From Opisthocomus hoazin (lineage: Eukaryota > Chordata > Aves > Opisthocomiformes > Opisthocomidae): a stretch of DNA of 64,000 bases. Shown here piece after piece: positions 1 to 14,408 of the stretch; position 1 is the first letter of the stretch; every line of letters starts with the position of its first letter. The position numbers were made by a program, and so were the translations under genes. A model generated the notes under the pieces. The model ran no database searches, had not been told where the DNA came from, and was given only the letters and a program-made list of their open reading frames with translations. Location of the stretch: assembly GCF_030867145.1 (NCBI RefSeq), contig NC_134440.1:5580001-5644000 (forward strand). Direction: 5' to 3'.

Positions 1-2219
1 GTCTTGGGTGTCTCTGTGGGAGGTTTAGCTGGACATAAAAGCACAGCCTGCTCCACTGAGAAGGAGGTGTCTTTGATTGTGGTTTGTGGGTCCTTCCTTG
101 GGACCATGATCTGCTCTAGTTCTCTATTAAGCCAGATTAAGATGGGCTTGTTCTGGTACCCAGTGCCACAGCCATTGAGGAGATGCCTTCTGATTTCAGG
201 TTGCACTTCACTGTGGGCCAATTCCTTCCCCTGTGTAGGGGAGAAGGGACACTGCCAATGTTTGTTCTTAGCTTTGTTGACATTTGTCCGTTCCTGGAAA
301 GGAACTGATGAGAGTGAAGACATTTGGATAGGGCGTCCTGGGGAATTCACCCTTGCTGGAGTCGTGGGGCCATGGCCTTGTCCTGACACTCCTGGGACAG
401 TGGCTTTGGAGAAGTCATTGATGCAGTATGTTTTTTGGAGGCTTGAGCTTTGGACAATGTGGCTTGATCGCCTACCATGGGAGAGGGATCAGCCAGTGCA
501 TTGGAGAGGAGCTGGAATGGGAGAGGCTGCGGGTCTTTCCCAGGTCTGTATTTGATCAGTTTGGAAGGGCTTGGATTTTTGATCTTGATGGGGAGCTGTT
601 GATGATGTGAGCTGCTTGAAACCACCTGGTGCAAAGTGAATGCTTTCTCTTAAAGAGATGCTTAAACTCTTGTTGATTTTAGACAGAGCCCATACAGAAG
701 GTGCTTTGCTCTTGTGTTTTATTATCTAGTAATAAACATTTATTATTTCTGCTATTCACAAGTAAGCACCTCAGCACAGCAAGTCTTCAAGTGGTGGCAG
801 GAGCATGATAAATCTTGCTACTCGTTCATGCCCTGATCAGTGGAAGACATTTCTTGCTTTGGGATTCCCAGGCTGTTGACAGCTGACATCTAGGTACAGA
901 CTGCCCCAGTGAAACACCCCATGACCTTGACATTGATGTGTGAAGGGTTAATAAGGGCTTTGCTCTGCCTCCGTGTTCACATCTGCTGATTAATTCCAGC
1001 CAGGTGTCTATGGTTCAGGTCTTAAAACAACAATTGCTGAAGTGTCTGGGAACACTTAGGCTTCACTCTGCAATTCCAAGTATGGATAAATATTTGCACC
1101 TCTGTGGCTGTAAGACACCTTTGAGATATGAAGGCAATTACTGTAGGAGTTCTTTACAAGACAAAAAGACTGATTTCCTGGGGAGCAGTGGTGGTACAGA
1201 GGCAAGCAGGACTCACGGGCTCTTTTTGCAGCTCTTTCTGGGTGGTCTTAGGGAAGGTCATGGGGCAGCTGGTTTTGGGTGCTGGAGGGGGTGTCGTCCC
1301 ACAGCACCTCTCAGGGAATTCAAACATGCTTCCACTGATTTTTTGACTTTACAGTTTCTGGGCCATGGTTGCCCCCAGTGATCCATTTTACATGGGAGAA
1401 TGAGGAGGAGAAATGCAGAATACAGAAGCATGTGCAAAGCTGCTTCCTTGAGATACCCTGAGGAAAGGGCCTGTATGGCTCAGCGATCCTGGAGAAATAC
1501 ATTTAATTTTGGTGAGTTCCGACTTCCATGCAGGTGTAGTCTAATAGCTGTAGCGTTCTGACTCTTTCCGTTAAAGAAACCAATGGCTTTCAGCCATATC
1601 TCTGGGGGGATGCAGCCCTGAGACTTTTAATTTCTGGCTTTCAACAGTGCACCGTCCTGTGATGTGTGCAAGGATAACAGAAAAAAAAGTGGCTGCTCTC
1701 TGACAAGGGCAATTCAGCTTATCTGTGCCTCCCTGCATGCCTGGGGAGTCCCAAGTAAGTGAGCTCCCTGCTCTTCTAAATATGTTTATGATGGTCCTGC
1801 TGATGTAACTCTGACCATTTTTTATTTTTTTGGAGTTTTTTCTGTATTTGGTCTGAAAATTGATGGAGACTTGTGGACCTATGCCACACCTCACTCTGGC
1901 AAGCAATGCACATAACCCTGCTGAGCTGGAGTGTGGCAATTTGAAACTCACCCCAGACGTTGTCATTGACTCCATTCAGAGACATATATGGGCTACAGGA
2001 TCTTTATTATTTGGCCAAATAAACGGCCTCTCAAGAGAGCTCTTCCCTCCGATGTGTGATGAAGTTGCTTTATACCTTGCTATCCATACCACTGGGGAGT
2101 CTGTGGTGTATTAAAACTATTGTAATAACTTCACAGGCATTTCCACATTCAAGTGATCATAATTATGCTCATAAAGTACACTGCAGCGTGAAGTATTTAT
2201 GAATTATTTGACTTAAGGT

Positions 2220-2252
2220 GGAAAAAAAGAAAAAGAAAAAAAGAAGAAAAGA
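2220..2252 (+). repeat. Purine-only (A-rich, GA) tract
   Basis: A 33-base run of only A and G with irregular spacing of G. It is a low-complexity polypurine tract with no associated gene. Confidence 0.8.
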
Positions 2253-5200
2253 CCTGGGCTGAATTAATAGCCCTGGAAGAACCATAAATTTAGAGGAATC
2301 ATATTGCAGAGGGTTATTTTGTGTGTGCAGTAAAAGGAACATTTGTGGCTTTGGTGCTTAAATTTGGTTTTAATGTTTTTGAAGCAAAGACCTTTGAAAT
2401 AACTTAGAACTTTTCTCCTTTCATTTTAATATTGCCTTAAAGAGAAACACCAGACCCGTTGGTGCTATGCATGAGGGCAAGCGAGGAAGAAGGTGGGAGC
2501 ACAGCTAACTTCGCATCTTGTCCTTGACCGTGGCCTGAAGCAGGTGAGGAAGGTGAGCAGGAGGATGCTCCTGCAGCCCTAAGGGAGATGCTCAGCCCCA
2601 GGATGTCATCTTCTGAGCCCGCGCTGGGGTTTGGTGGCCACATGTCTCCCATTCGCTGCTGTGGCAATAAATGTACGTGATCCCAAATCCCTTGTTAGTA
2701 ATCATCTTGTCTGGAGGCGTTTTTGGATGCTGTTCACACACTGCAGTAAGACAGACAGCTGTGAGATTTGTCTTCCCTCATTTCCTAACCTGAGGGTGAT
2801 GCTTTTAGAGGGAGATGCAGAGGAGGGAGTCAGGGGGTCCCCAGGGAGCAGGCGTCCCAGCCGCGCTGCAGGGTTAAAGCCAGGCCTGTGTTTACGCGGG
2901 ACTGGAAAGGTGGCAGATTCTGCCCTTGAGCAAACTGCGGAGAAAGCATTCACCGAGTCCCTAGGAGGTGTTTGCAAGTGATGAGGAAGCATTTACACCT
3001 CTGATCACCTCCTCCCTGAGGAAGAGGAGTGGGAGAGTGGAGCTGGTTTAGGATGTGGCTCTCCGGGATGCCACGGGCAGTGCTTGGCGCAGGATGGCAG
3101 AGACAACCTGCTCCAGTGCATCCTGCCCACTGCTGCACCTTCCCTGAGTCTCTGGAGCCGGGGGGACTGGAGCTGCCAGGAAAGACGTCTGATTCAAGCA
3201 GCAGGAATGCAGACACCATCGCTCCCTAGTTTTTGGGGGTTTTTTGCTCTTTTGCTGCATATCGTGATCAGGCGGAGCGACCTGAAACAAAGCTCCAGCT
3301 CATAAATCTTCACTGCTGCCAGGACCCTGGAGGGATTTCTTCCCTCTGTCAAACGGAGTAATCAAATCCCATCAAACACGTTTTTAATTGGGTAACTGAA
3401 GGCTGTAATGTTCCCTCTGGGACATCTGTGGTGTGCTTGCAGAGGCAGCAGGGAGACATTGCTCCCATTCCCCGGTGTGAGTGACGCCAAGCAGCAACCG
3501 GGGCTTCTCCAGCCTGGAAGCACTTAGGGCTCTGGGTGGCTGCTGGAGCCATGGCACCCACATGGGAGCAATTCGGGGAGATGCCTGCGAAGCACTGTGG
3601 TTCTGGCTGTGCTCCCTCAGGGCCGGAGCCGGCGAGGTTGATGACTGCTTGGCAGCTGTGGGGTGGTGGGGATGCTGCCCCCCTTTCCCTGCTAAAGCAT
3701 CACCAGTGGGAAGTGAGTAACGACTGAATAGTTGTGAGATTGTGCCAGAAATCATGGGATTTCCAATGAGACTGCTAGAATAAATGATCTGGGTGTGGAG
3801 ACACATTTGTCTCTCTGCTTTGAACTTTTGAGTTGCCCAGACTACCAATTCAAAGGGAAAGGCACAAAATGTGAATATTCCCTTGTTCCCTCCCAGCTCC
3901 CCCTGTCCAGCTAGCCTCTTCCACTCTCTGCTCCCCACAGCAGCTTCTTGGCCGGGGTAGAGCCAGCATCCCATGAGGACCTTCCCTCCGGGGATGGTGG
4001 AAGAGACACGTCATGTGCAGAGATGGGGGGAAGATGCTCTTATCTTGGTCTCCAGCAGATGGATATTGCTGGGAGTCCTGCAGCACTTGGTTTCCATCTT
4101 GGCCAAGGTATTATTAGTTGTACTAACTCTAGCTGTTCCTGACTTCCACAGAAATATCTAATCCTGTTTTGGAGCTACCTACATTCTTGGCCTGTCTACA
4201 TCCTCCTTTCCCTGGGAATTTTCCCTGTCAGACAATTGGTCTGTGCTAGAAATGCATTTTACCGTCAAAGACCTACAGAGAGGTGGTTCTGGGTAGAAGA
4301 GGTTGCAATGGGAGCCCGTGGTGGTGGTTCATGTGCTGGGTGGATGCTGGGGCTTTTTGGGTCTCAGTGTTGGATACAAATCTGCCTTCCCAGTGGTGCT
4401 GCCCCTGTGCCTTGGCCACTGGCTGAGCCCAGCGATAGTGTGTGCCCGCCTTTCTGTAGATATTGGCCCTGCAGCTAGGGGTAAAATGATGCTGGATTTG
4501 CAGGTAGAGGTTACATCTGTGACTTAGGTCATTGGGGAAATCAAGGCAAATGGAGAAACGGGTTAGGATGCGGTTTGGGTGGAAAGGCTGTTCCCCCTTC
4601 ATGGGTTGGTTTGCTCTGATGTTGGAAAAATGGCATCAAGACCTGAGGACGTCGCTGTCCCTGGGTCTCCCTGGCTCTCTGCTGAGAGCCAGAGGGTGCT
4701 GTAAAGAGGTGCCAACAGCAGCTCTACTCTGCAAGCCTGACATCTCCAGCAGTCAGTGTCTGTAAGGGAAAAGAACTCTAACCTTAAAAAAAAATAATAG
4801 ACAAGGAGAAAAGATCCTTGTTCATTCCCATTTCACTAATGGAAAATATTTATGTGCTGAAAATCCCCCACGCTGTGGCTGTTTTGTGAGAAGGACCTGC
4901 AGGTTCCTGTGCAAGCCCGGGAGGTTTTCTTGCTGTAACACTGACTCCTGATGCATTTCCCTGCTGGGAGGCAGAAAAATCTTACATGAAACCCTGGCAG
5001 AGCTAAGTGCAATGGGTGCCGCACCTCGGTTCCCGCGAGGCTGACGCGTGGATGTTGGTTTGGGATTGTTTACCACAGCAAGGCATTTTTCCGTGGGCAT
5101 TGTGCATTTCCAAAGTGTTTCTGTGCATCAAGGATGCAAAGGAGAGTAAACCGACGGGCAGTTGATGATTAGAGGGTCATTTTCTGATTGATGCTGGCTG

Positions 5201-7260
5201 GAATCTGATCTGCAATGGGCCCTAGACTGTTTTTGGAGAGGCGTGGAACCCAGTGCTCTCTGCTCAGTCCCTCGTCTATGCAAGCTGCTGCCTGGGTGGA
5301 AAGTTCACTTCTCAGACCTGTAAATTTAAACAGCTCAGGAGGCAGCTGGGTTCTAATCCAAAACAGTAGGACGGTGTGAAATATCCTCCCGGAGGGCTTT
5401 CCTGCTGTGCTGGATGCAGATCTGAGGCATTTTGCGCAGGGCAGGCTGCCGGCAGTGGACAGGGCGCCAGGATCCCACATCTCGGAGGGTCGGGGGGTGG
5501 ATGTAGGGCCCTGCTTCAATGGTGAGTGATTCCATTCTGCCACTGCTATGCAGGACACCGGGCACCGGAGGGGCTTATGGTTCCCCACATCACTGGGAGC
5601 TTGGGGAAGCATCTGCTGCCTGGATGAGATTTTGGGAGGGAATGTTACAAGATGGTTGGGAAAATGTCGTTTGCTCCCCATGGCTGTCATTGTGTCCCTT
5701 TGGTACACTTGTCTCTGGGTCTCTGAGCAAGCGAGGCGCCAGGGTCAGCACTGATGCCACACTGCTGGGGCCAGCCTGAGAAAGGGGGGACGTCAATGCA
5801 AAACCCATCAGCTGCACCGACAGCACAGGAATACCTGTCTCTGTCCCCGGCAGGCTGGAGTAACGGGTCTTTCCTTTTTATCCCTGTAGGAAAGAGTTAT
5901 TCCCCTTGCATTTATTTCAGAGCAGCATCCCTGCAACAGCCCTGCATGGGAGCATTGGAGTTCCCTGGAATTACCGTGATGGGAAGGAGCCATGAAACGG
6001 CAGAGGTCACCATTTATCAATGGCACACAAGGACCTGGGGGCTGCCAAGAGCCACCTGAGCAGAGAAGTGCAGGTTAAACAAGCCAAAAGCCTACATCAG
6101 CCCCCACAGTACTTGGTGTGCCCCACCACGTGGGGTTGGTTCCTGCTGCCGTTCAAACTCATTGCTGCTAGGGTGACTCGAGGGGCTCCCTGTGAGAGTC
6201 CCAGCCAAGATTTCCAGCTGTGACTGTAGATTTTGAATGCTTTGAGGGGTGAAACAGGGTTTGCATTTCAGGGGAGCAGGACCTGCGTGGGGATGGGGCT
6301 CCTGGGCACATCTCTGGGGTAGGTGGGTATTGGCAGAAGCTGTCTCTCAGTAGCATAGCTATGCATTCTCTTAAGTATTGTGTTTATCCATTGCTCTGGC
6401 CTCCCAGAGACCTTTTCACTTAAGTTTTTAAATGTTTTTGTGGTGATGCTTGGCCAATGGTAGAGATGGATGGGTTTTGGTGGAATTAACCTGTTGTCCA
6501 AGCCCTTGGCTGAACCGTGACCTCGAGAACAGCCTATGAGGGCTTCCTGGCATGCAAGACTTGGGCTGAAGGGTCCCCACGAGGGCTGGAGGAGGTGACG
6601 GCAATGGGAATGAAGTTAATTTTACAAACAGATTATTTTAAATCCTTGTTGGGATCTGGTGCCATCAAACAGATTAAACCTGGCACTGAATATGGGAAGT
6701 TGGGATAAAGCAAAGCTGGGCTTGTCCGGCTGTGGTCCTGCATGGCTTCATTAACGAGAGGAACCAAAATTAACACCGGTCAAGTTGATTTTTCATTGCT
6801 GCTGTTGGATAAAGTTTAGCTCGGAGGACTTTTTAACCTTAAAACAGACGTCTCCTGGTCTGGGCTAAATTATGCCTCCACGGGCTGTCATTATGTCATA
6901 AAAGGAGCAGGTAATTTTAACATTTTTGAACAATTGCCCAGATTAAGTTTGCTAAAGAAGAAACCTCTGTGAGTGTTCATGGACGCATAGAGGAAACCAG
7001 GACTGGAATGCTTTGATTTATGAATGGGGCTGGGAATGCCCAGGAATGAGTGGGTCCTTGGACAGCCTACACATGAGAGCAGGAGGCTTAAAAGACCTGC
7101 TGAAATGCTTTGTGGTCTGAGGGTTTTGCTGCTGTACCGATTCATCTCCGATTATCAAACAGAGCACAAATTCCTTCCTGATGACATGCGAGTGAATGTG
7201 TTACCGGAGAAGCCAGCTGATGAATTCAGGGCGAGAGGAATATGGCAGAGGGTGCTTCGA

Positions 7261-7279
7261 TTTTTTTTTTTTTTTTTTT
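7261..7279 (+). repeat. Poly-T tract (19 T)
   Basis: Nineteen consecutive T. No LINE or retrocopy is recognisable next to it, so it is annotated only as a homopolymer. Confidence 0.85.
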
Positions 7280-10200
7280 GGAGGGGGGTGGACTTGAGTG
7301 CCTTTGGTTGCTGATGTGACTCATGGAAGTTTCTGCAGCCTGGAGAGCTCATGATGCTGTTTTATGCTCGCTGGAGACGTGGCCATGGAACCAGCAGGCA
7401 TTTTTAAGAAGTAAAACAGCATCCTTGTCCATGGGCTGGTGACGCATTTTGCAAAATAGCCATATCCCCCAAACTGGAAGAGAAAAACCCCAAATGACAG
7501 CCCTGTGAGCAGCAAGTTTTGAAGACAGGGCTGTTTGTAACTATGCACTCTTTGACATTTTCAAGGAGGGGAAAAAAGTGGAAAGGGAGAGACATTGTTT
7601 GCTGTCTTCTGCTACAAGTTACCCAGATTTTTATACCCCAGTAAAACTTGGCTCCTTGAGGGCCTGAGTCTGCCTAGCCCATACTCAGCGGTGGTGGATG
7701 CCAGCAGAAGCAGCAACTTGGCCGCATTTTGGAAGTGCAAACAGCAGTGCGGGCTGTGCAGAATCAGTCCTGGGATGGTGCTGGGACCTCACTCTGCTGC
7801 CGCTGACGTCAGGCGGGAGCGCCCGGGGAGCTGGCTGGAGCAGAGTTAGAAACACCCTTTGCTGGTGTGAATTAGGTTAGAGCGTGGTCCCGGGAGGAAG
7901 GGGGAATTCATTAAAATGCCACCACATGTGGAGTGAGGTTATGACTGATTTTGAGCGAGTGCAGCTGACAATCTGAAAATATATTTTCCCCTCCAAAGGA
8001 TTTTTATTCTTTCAGCTCTGCCTTGCTGCAGCTTTCAAATACCACAGATGTACGTACAGGCGATGGTCTGGCATTGGCATGAGCTCTTCCCAGTAGCGAT
8101 ACAGAGCAGACCGAGGCACTATCAATTATAGTAAGCTATTTAAAGAAAGATGCTGCTTTTCCATTGCTCAGATCTTTGCACCCATTCACGCTGTGGGAAG
8201 TTAAGTGGTATTTTCCAGCTTTTGCAGCAACAGTTTCTTTTCTTTGTAGTTTTATGCTGCTCTGCTGTTGGTTTCTTCAGGAATAAAGCACCCCAGCTCT
8301 CAGCAGGCAACATAAATTCAGTTCCTGCAGGATCCCTCTTTGGAGATGCTCCTCAGATGCAGATGCACAGGCAAGCCCTCATGGTTTAACACCATGTTGC
8401 TGAATTTAACCCTGAGCACATCCTTGGCCCATTTGGGTGATGGGGTTTACTGTAAGCCCACTCTGAGCTCAGGAGAGCTGCAGCTGTTACCCTTGCTGAG
8501 CTGACACGAAGGAGCTCATCTTGCCCTGGTGATGTTTGTGGGTCTGAGCACCCACCTCACATCGAGTTGCTCTTTGTTTGCTTTAATCCTTGCAAAGCCA
8601 GGTGCCACAACTGCATGGAAACTGCTTCAAATCTGGTGACAATATCACCTGGCTCCTCAGCCAGGGATTTCTTTGAGTTCATGTACCACTACACAGCCCT
8701 TTCTGAAGAGAAAACCCAGCTCAGAGCAGGAGATCCGTCCTGTAGCATCCCTGAACTGGCTCCACTCTCGCACCCCTTCTGCCCTCCCCTCCAGGGAGAG
8801 GGGATCTGCCTCCCCAGGACAAAAACCAGGCTTTAGTGGTGGCTGTTTGGTTTCATTATTTCAAAGGGTTGTAAAATACTTCCACTAAAATCTACTTGGG
8901 GTTGGGGAACGAAAATAACCCAAACAAACCCTTTGCAATGCCCCCCTCCCACAACTGCCTCATTGTCCCCGATGCTGGGGAAGGGCTTCCTGGTGGGATG
9001 GGCTCCCCTCGCTGTGATTTAGGACCCATCTTCTCAGGAAACTCTTGCTGAGCCAAGCAAGAGCGCAGATCCTGCACTCTCACTGTGATTCTGCAAAACA
9101 GCTGCTTACTTCTGCTTAATTCCTTTCCAAACAGATAGGCTTAAATCAAGAAAGTCTGGTTTTATGCCAGCCTGTGCAAGAAGCTGTCCTGAATCATATC
9201 TCCAGGCAGACGGACTCGTGGGACTTGTAAAATACTGAGCACCTTCTTGGCAGAGTCACAGTGAATGAGAGTGAGTAAAAAAATTGGCCCAGCCTCCTGG
9301 GGAAGGGGGGAGCTCCTGGCCCAGCTCATTCCCAGCAGTGCTGTGGCAGCCTCATGGAAAAGGGCTTGCAGCTGAATTGCGGGGGGGAAAAAGAATCCTC
9401 AATATTTAGATTGATGAAGTAAGGGAAAAATGCCTCTGTGAAGAGGATGGCCCCAAAGGGTGTTTCTGTGCACTGGGAAATTACACACATGTGTTCCCAC
9501 TGCTGGTCGCGTTGTCCAGTGCCTGGATCCAGCCTTGGCTCTTCTCTTGCAGGGCCAGTGTCCCCCAGCTGCCAGGACAGCTCATTTCTCCAGAAATCGC
9601 AGGGAAGCCAGGAAAGACAAATATCTGTGTGGCCAATGCTGCCTGCGTAAGTGGAGACCTGTTGTGCTGGGACTGCCAGAGGCTGACCTGGGGTGAGTCC
9701 TCTACTGCAGGGACCATAGCAGAGCATCGTGGAGGACCTCAGGGACATTGCTGGCTTGGCCATGTGAACGCATGGGGCAAATCTGGCCTGACCCATCTTG
9801 TGGAGGGGTGATGGTTTGAAACAACCACCTGCATAGACCTTCATCCCTGCAGAGACCACCAATTTGTGGCAATTCGGCCCCATGTGTGCAGGTACAGTTG
9901 AAGCTCTAAGGAGCCTGGCAGTAAGGTGATACTTTAATTAAATCTCTCTTTTTTTTTTTTTTTAAGAGGTCAAGAACCTTGTGGATTTCCCCCTCGAAAA
10001 CAAATGGACAGCAAAATCAAAGCTATGGGTCACCTCACTGAAGCCGGGTCATCAGAAGCTGAGTGCAAGCTGTGGGACAGCAGCTCAGATGAGATGAGAT
10101 GAGGAATCTTTGCCGCAGAGATGGACTGCCGCAGAGCAGCATGGCCTGTTGGAGCTAATGGAGGAGAATAACATCCTAACCATGTCAGTGCTGGTTTGGA

Positions 10201-13200
10201 TGGCTGCCAGAGCAGGGCTGGGAGAAGGAGGGCTGGTGAGCCGCAGTTATCACAGGTAGGATTTCAGATGTTGGGTCTGGGGAAGCGCATACGTACACGT
10301 GCAACCAGCACATGCATGCACACCAGCGCGGGCAGCCTTTGTCCAGCCATGTACGCTGTTTGTGTGCTTCAAACACAGCTGCCAATGCACACCCGCCTGC
10401 ACACCCACAAAGCAGCCCTGCTCATCCCTGTCTGGTCCCAGTTGTGTTTTCTTCCCCTTCCTTTTGCATGGCTGCACCTCACGGATGTGTTTTTTGACTG
10501 GACTGGGAGCAGCCCTGGTCCAGCCCCAGTCCTGCCAAGCCCCTGCCTCTTGTTCAGCCTTTGCCACTGGAGGGTCCTGGAGGGGAAAATTTGAGGAAAC
10601 GGGACTGGAAGACCTTCCTGGTGGGGCGAGCTGAGTGCTGGCTGGGCAATGGGTAGGTCTTTTCTTACTCCAGCAGCATCTGGGCATCACTGGTGCTCTG
10701 CTGCCATGGGAGGACAGAGGGCTGGGATTTGCCCACCGAGGCTCTGGCATGAGAATCATCCAGCCCAGGTACTGGCATTGCCCCTCACCAACCCCTCTCC
10801 TAAATCACAGTCCTGACCACCGCCCTCTAGCCCCCTGGCATGGTCCCCTGGGCATGTGGGAAGCGTTGGGGCATCTGCTGGAATCCTCACAGCCTTCCTT
10901 CAGCCAGTGCTGGGCTCTCCAAGCTAGTGTGGAAAGGAAATGACAGCAGGAGCTGGAGGCAAATGCTGTGGTGTGCACAGCCCTCTGTCCTGGCTGACAG
11001 CTCCTGCCATTTACCCTTAATCCAGCCATGATTTTTTTTTTTTTTTATTCTGTACAAAACCAGCTTCCAAATGAGCCCATAAAGAAGAGGCAGCAACTTT
11101 GGAGAACACCAAAAGCATCCGAAATGCCATTAGGATGGGTGTGTGTTGAGCAAGAGGAGTTCCTTCTGCAAAACCCTTGGTGGCACAGGAAGGGAGGTGC
11201 GGCGGGTGGCTAGCAGGGCTGCAGAGCATCCGCATGTGGGCCGCCTCATCCCATGCCACCTACCCTGGGGACAGCGATAAACTGTGATGCTGGCAAACAG
11301 CTCGGGAAGCGCGGGAGGATGCTCATGTCAGCTGTAGAGCAGGGAGGCTCCTGCCAAAGCCTCCCCAGGGCTAACATGGGGCTGCCTTTGCCTGGCAAAC
11401 GTTTGACACCACGCAGAGAGGATGCTGGTGCATCCAGGATGTTTCCATAACTGACACCCAACACAGGCACCAAAAATAAGATAAGACAAAAATAATTCCA
11501 AATAAAGCTCGCCTCTTAAAAGCAATAAATAACCTTGAGCGGATGCTGGCTCGCTCTTAATCCAATTATCTATCAGCAGGCCTACACAGTGCTGGGAGGA
11601 AAACCACGCCGACCGCATCTTGCTGGGAAACGGGGCTTCAGCTTCTTCCAGTCTTTGGACTCGTACCCTGCCCTAAATCCAGCAGAGCTCTCTAGAAGCC
11701 ATCCATGCGCGGCACAGCAACGCAGGTGAGCTCCCTGTCCAAGGGCATGCTCTGCAGCCTGATGGCACGGCTTGTTGCCTGCCTGCTGTATCGTTCAAAG
11801 CACTTGAAGGGTGAAGTTTTGCTCTAAAATACTAGATCTTGAATCCCTCTTACCCAGGGCTGCCACAGTGGTGCCTTCTTGAGTTCTGCGATGTGGGTTC
11901 TTGGGGAAAAGCCTCCTGTAGCATGCTCATTTTGCAGCCACCTTCCCCACCCAGAGGACTGCAGGGCTTTGCATCCCAGTCAGTATGTGACTCATGGGAT
12001 GCTACAGCCTTTGGGGTACCCCAAAGGCAAAGCTAGCTGGATTCTCTATGCCCGAGGAGAAGAAGCCTTGGGAAGATGGTTGAGCAGAGTGGGCCTTGCT
12101 CTCCTTGCAGCTACTCCTGGCTGCTTGGCCACCCAGCCATGCAGACCCACTGTGAGAGGCTGGGAGGGGGTCAAGCAGCAGCTTCCCCAGCAATTAGCGG
12201 CCACTCTTGGGTCTCGGGTCTCAGCAGCCCTAGCTGGTGTCGAGAAAGCTGATGCAAGGTGAGCCATGTCCAAGCCATGTCCACTCGCAGTAAAAGTATT
12301 TCTGGAGGAGTGCCCTTGCCAGAGTAAATTGTTGGCAACCACGCGCTAATTCTCTTCTCATAAACAAAGTGAAGGAGATAAAAGCAACAGCCTCCGCTGC
12401 CTCTGCCTTCTCTCTCTAGCGCAGTGCCTCACGCCCCTGCACACCCAGTCCCGCATCTGGAGCTCATTGGGGGCAGCTGCTGGGAGGATGCGGATGGGAA
12501 CCAGCTGAGCCTTCTTCCACACTGCCGCCAGGTCTGAGCATGGTCCTTGGGAGGGAGCGTGCAAACGGGGCCCCGCTTGAGCTGGGAAGGCTGGTTCAGA
12601 TTGATGGTGGCAGTCAAAGCGTCATAAAACAGAGTGGTTTGGTTAACCTGCAAGCAGAAAAGTGAGGTGGCTGCTGTGTATTTTTAATGGTCAAAATAGC
12701 TTCAGATTTCCTTTTGGCCATTCATCCCTCTTTACCAACAGTGGCCCAACGCTGGAAAAATTTGCTGTTTGTTAGATTTTGTGTATGCCCTGAATTTTGT
12801 CCTGTCCCTGGCACAAACCTGAGATAGGCACCATGAGCAGAATGCTTCCTTCAGGCTCTGCAAAGATGTGGTCATCTTGGGAGCAGGCACCTGGTGCTTC
12901 AGCTTTGGGAAGTTATTATTAGAAAGGCTGGTTTGAACTGTTTTTTGGAGATGGATTTCTCAATACAGAAAGATTTTAGTGGGGCTGGGAGAAAAAAAAA
13001 ACCTGTGTGGTCACAATAGAAATGTTTGCATTTTCCATTTTCAAGAGGAACATTTTCCATTTTGGGATTGGAAGTGACTTCTGTTTAGAAACTTGAGGAC
13101 AGTGTAGCACAATGCAAAAATAAACAGCAAAACAGCCCAATTTGCTGCAGCCCAAAATGAAGCATTTTAAATGAATGAAACAGAGCCCCCTGGTTGGCCT

Positions 13201-14382
13201 CAAATGAGATCTGAGGAAGTGGGACGGACACCTTGGCTGATCCTTGGCTCTACCAAAGCCTTCTCAGTGCATTTTCTGTCAGATCCTGCTGCCGGTTTTG
13301 GGCAGAATTTTGGAGGCTGAGCCCATGGTGCTCACCTGGACTTACTCTGGACTTATCAACCCTGTAGAGAAATGGTGTTTTAATCGGGGCTGCATACAGC
13401 AGATGGCATCTGGGAGCTGTCCCAGTGTGGGACTGTGCCTGCCCAGTCCCAGCTCCCCAAATCGCTCTCGTTCCATTGGGGTTTGCTTTGTGCTTTCCTG
13501 AAAAACCCTTGCCAGGGTGCTGCTTTTCATTAGCTGGGGGTGGGCGGTTCACTGCCTTGTTGGCTCTTCCACGTCTGCCCCAGAAGGGAAGGCTCGAGGA
13601 AATAACTGGAATCAAGTATACTCGGGGAACTCCAAAATGGTCCCCTCTGTTAGGAGTCAAATTATAGACCTGTATGTCCTGTGTTACTCTTTGCAATCTG
13701 AGACCTGTGGTCCTTCAACCGCACCTTTATTTGTTTATCTAGATTTCCTCTGAAACCAGAGATGTGTTGCCAGCATGGTCTTCATTATAATTTTATTAGT
13801 TACATTTCCAGCTACTTGTCTATTACATTTTACCCTACTAGACCGTCCCTTTGCCTTTCTTGGAAAAAATAGGTGCTGTGCATACAGAGGGTCACTGCCC
13901 AAATCTGCTTTCTTCCAGCAACCAAAGCATGCAGCTAGAGACCTAGAATCAGCTGCAAGCAGGCTGTCTCTGGGGTGCAGCTCAGCCTTACCAAAGGATG
14001 CTTTAAGAGGGTGTGGCCAGCATCTGGTAAGACCCAATCTTCCTCTTCTCTGTTTTGGGTTGTTATCTCACGCGTGGGGAGCTCTGACTTGTCTTTGCAG
14101 CCCTGAGACACCAGGGTCCTGCCCACACAGTGGCTATAGCTGAGCTGCTGTGTGTGAAGGGGCTCAGGGAGCCGCACGTGGTGCAGTGGAAGAGGTGGCA
14201 GGTTGCTGCTGAAGGTAACCTTGGCCTCATCCACTTCTCAGACCAGTGGTGCATCCACCCATCAGCCCGTATTAGGTACCTGGATCAACATTTGAACCTC
14301 AACTTCATCAAACCCAAAGGGAATGACCACGTTTTTTTCTCCCGCTCTCATATGAAATGATTTTTAGCCTGTGGCCATTTAA

Positions 14383-14408
14383 ATTTTTTTTTCTTTTTTT
14401 TTTTTTTT
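14383..14408 (+). repeat. T-rich tract
   Basis: About 26 bases of T interrupted by a single C. It is a simple low-complexity tract. Confidence 0.8.
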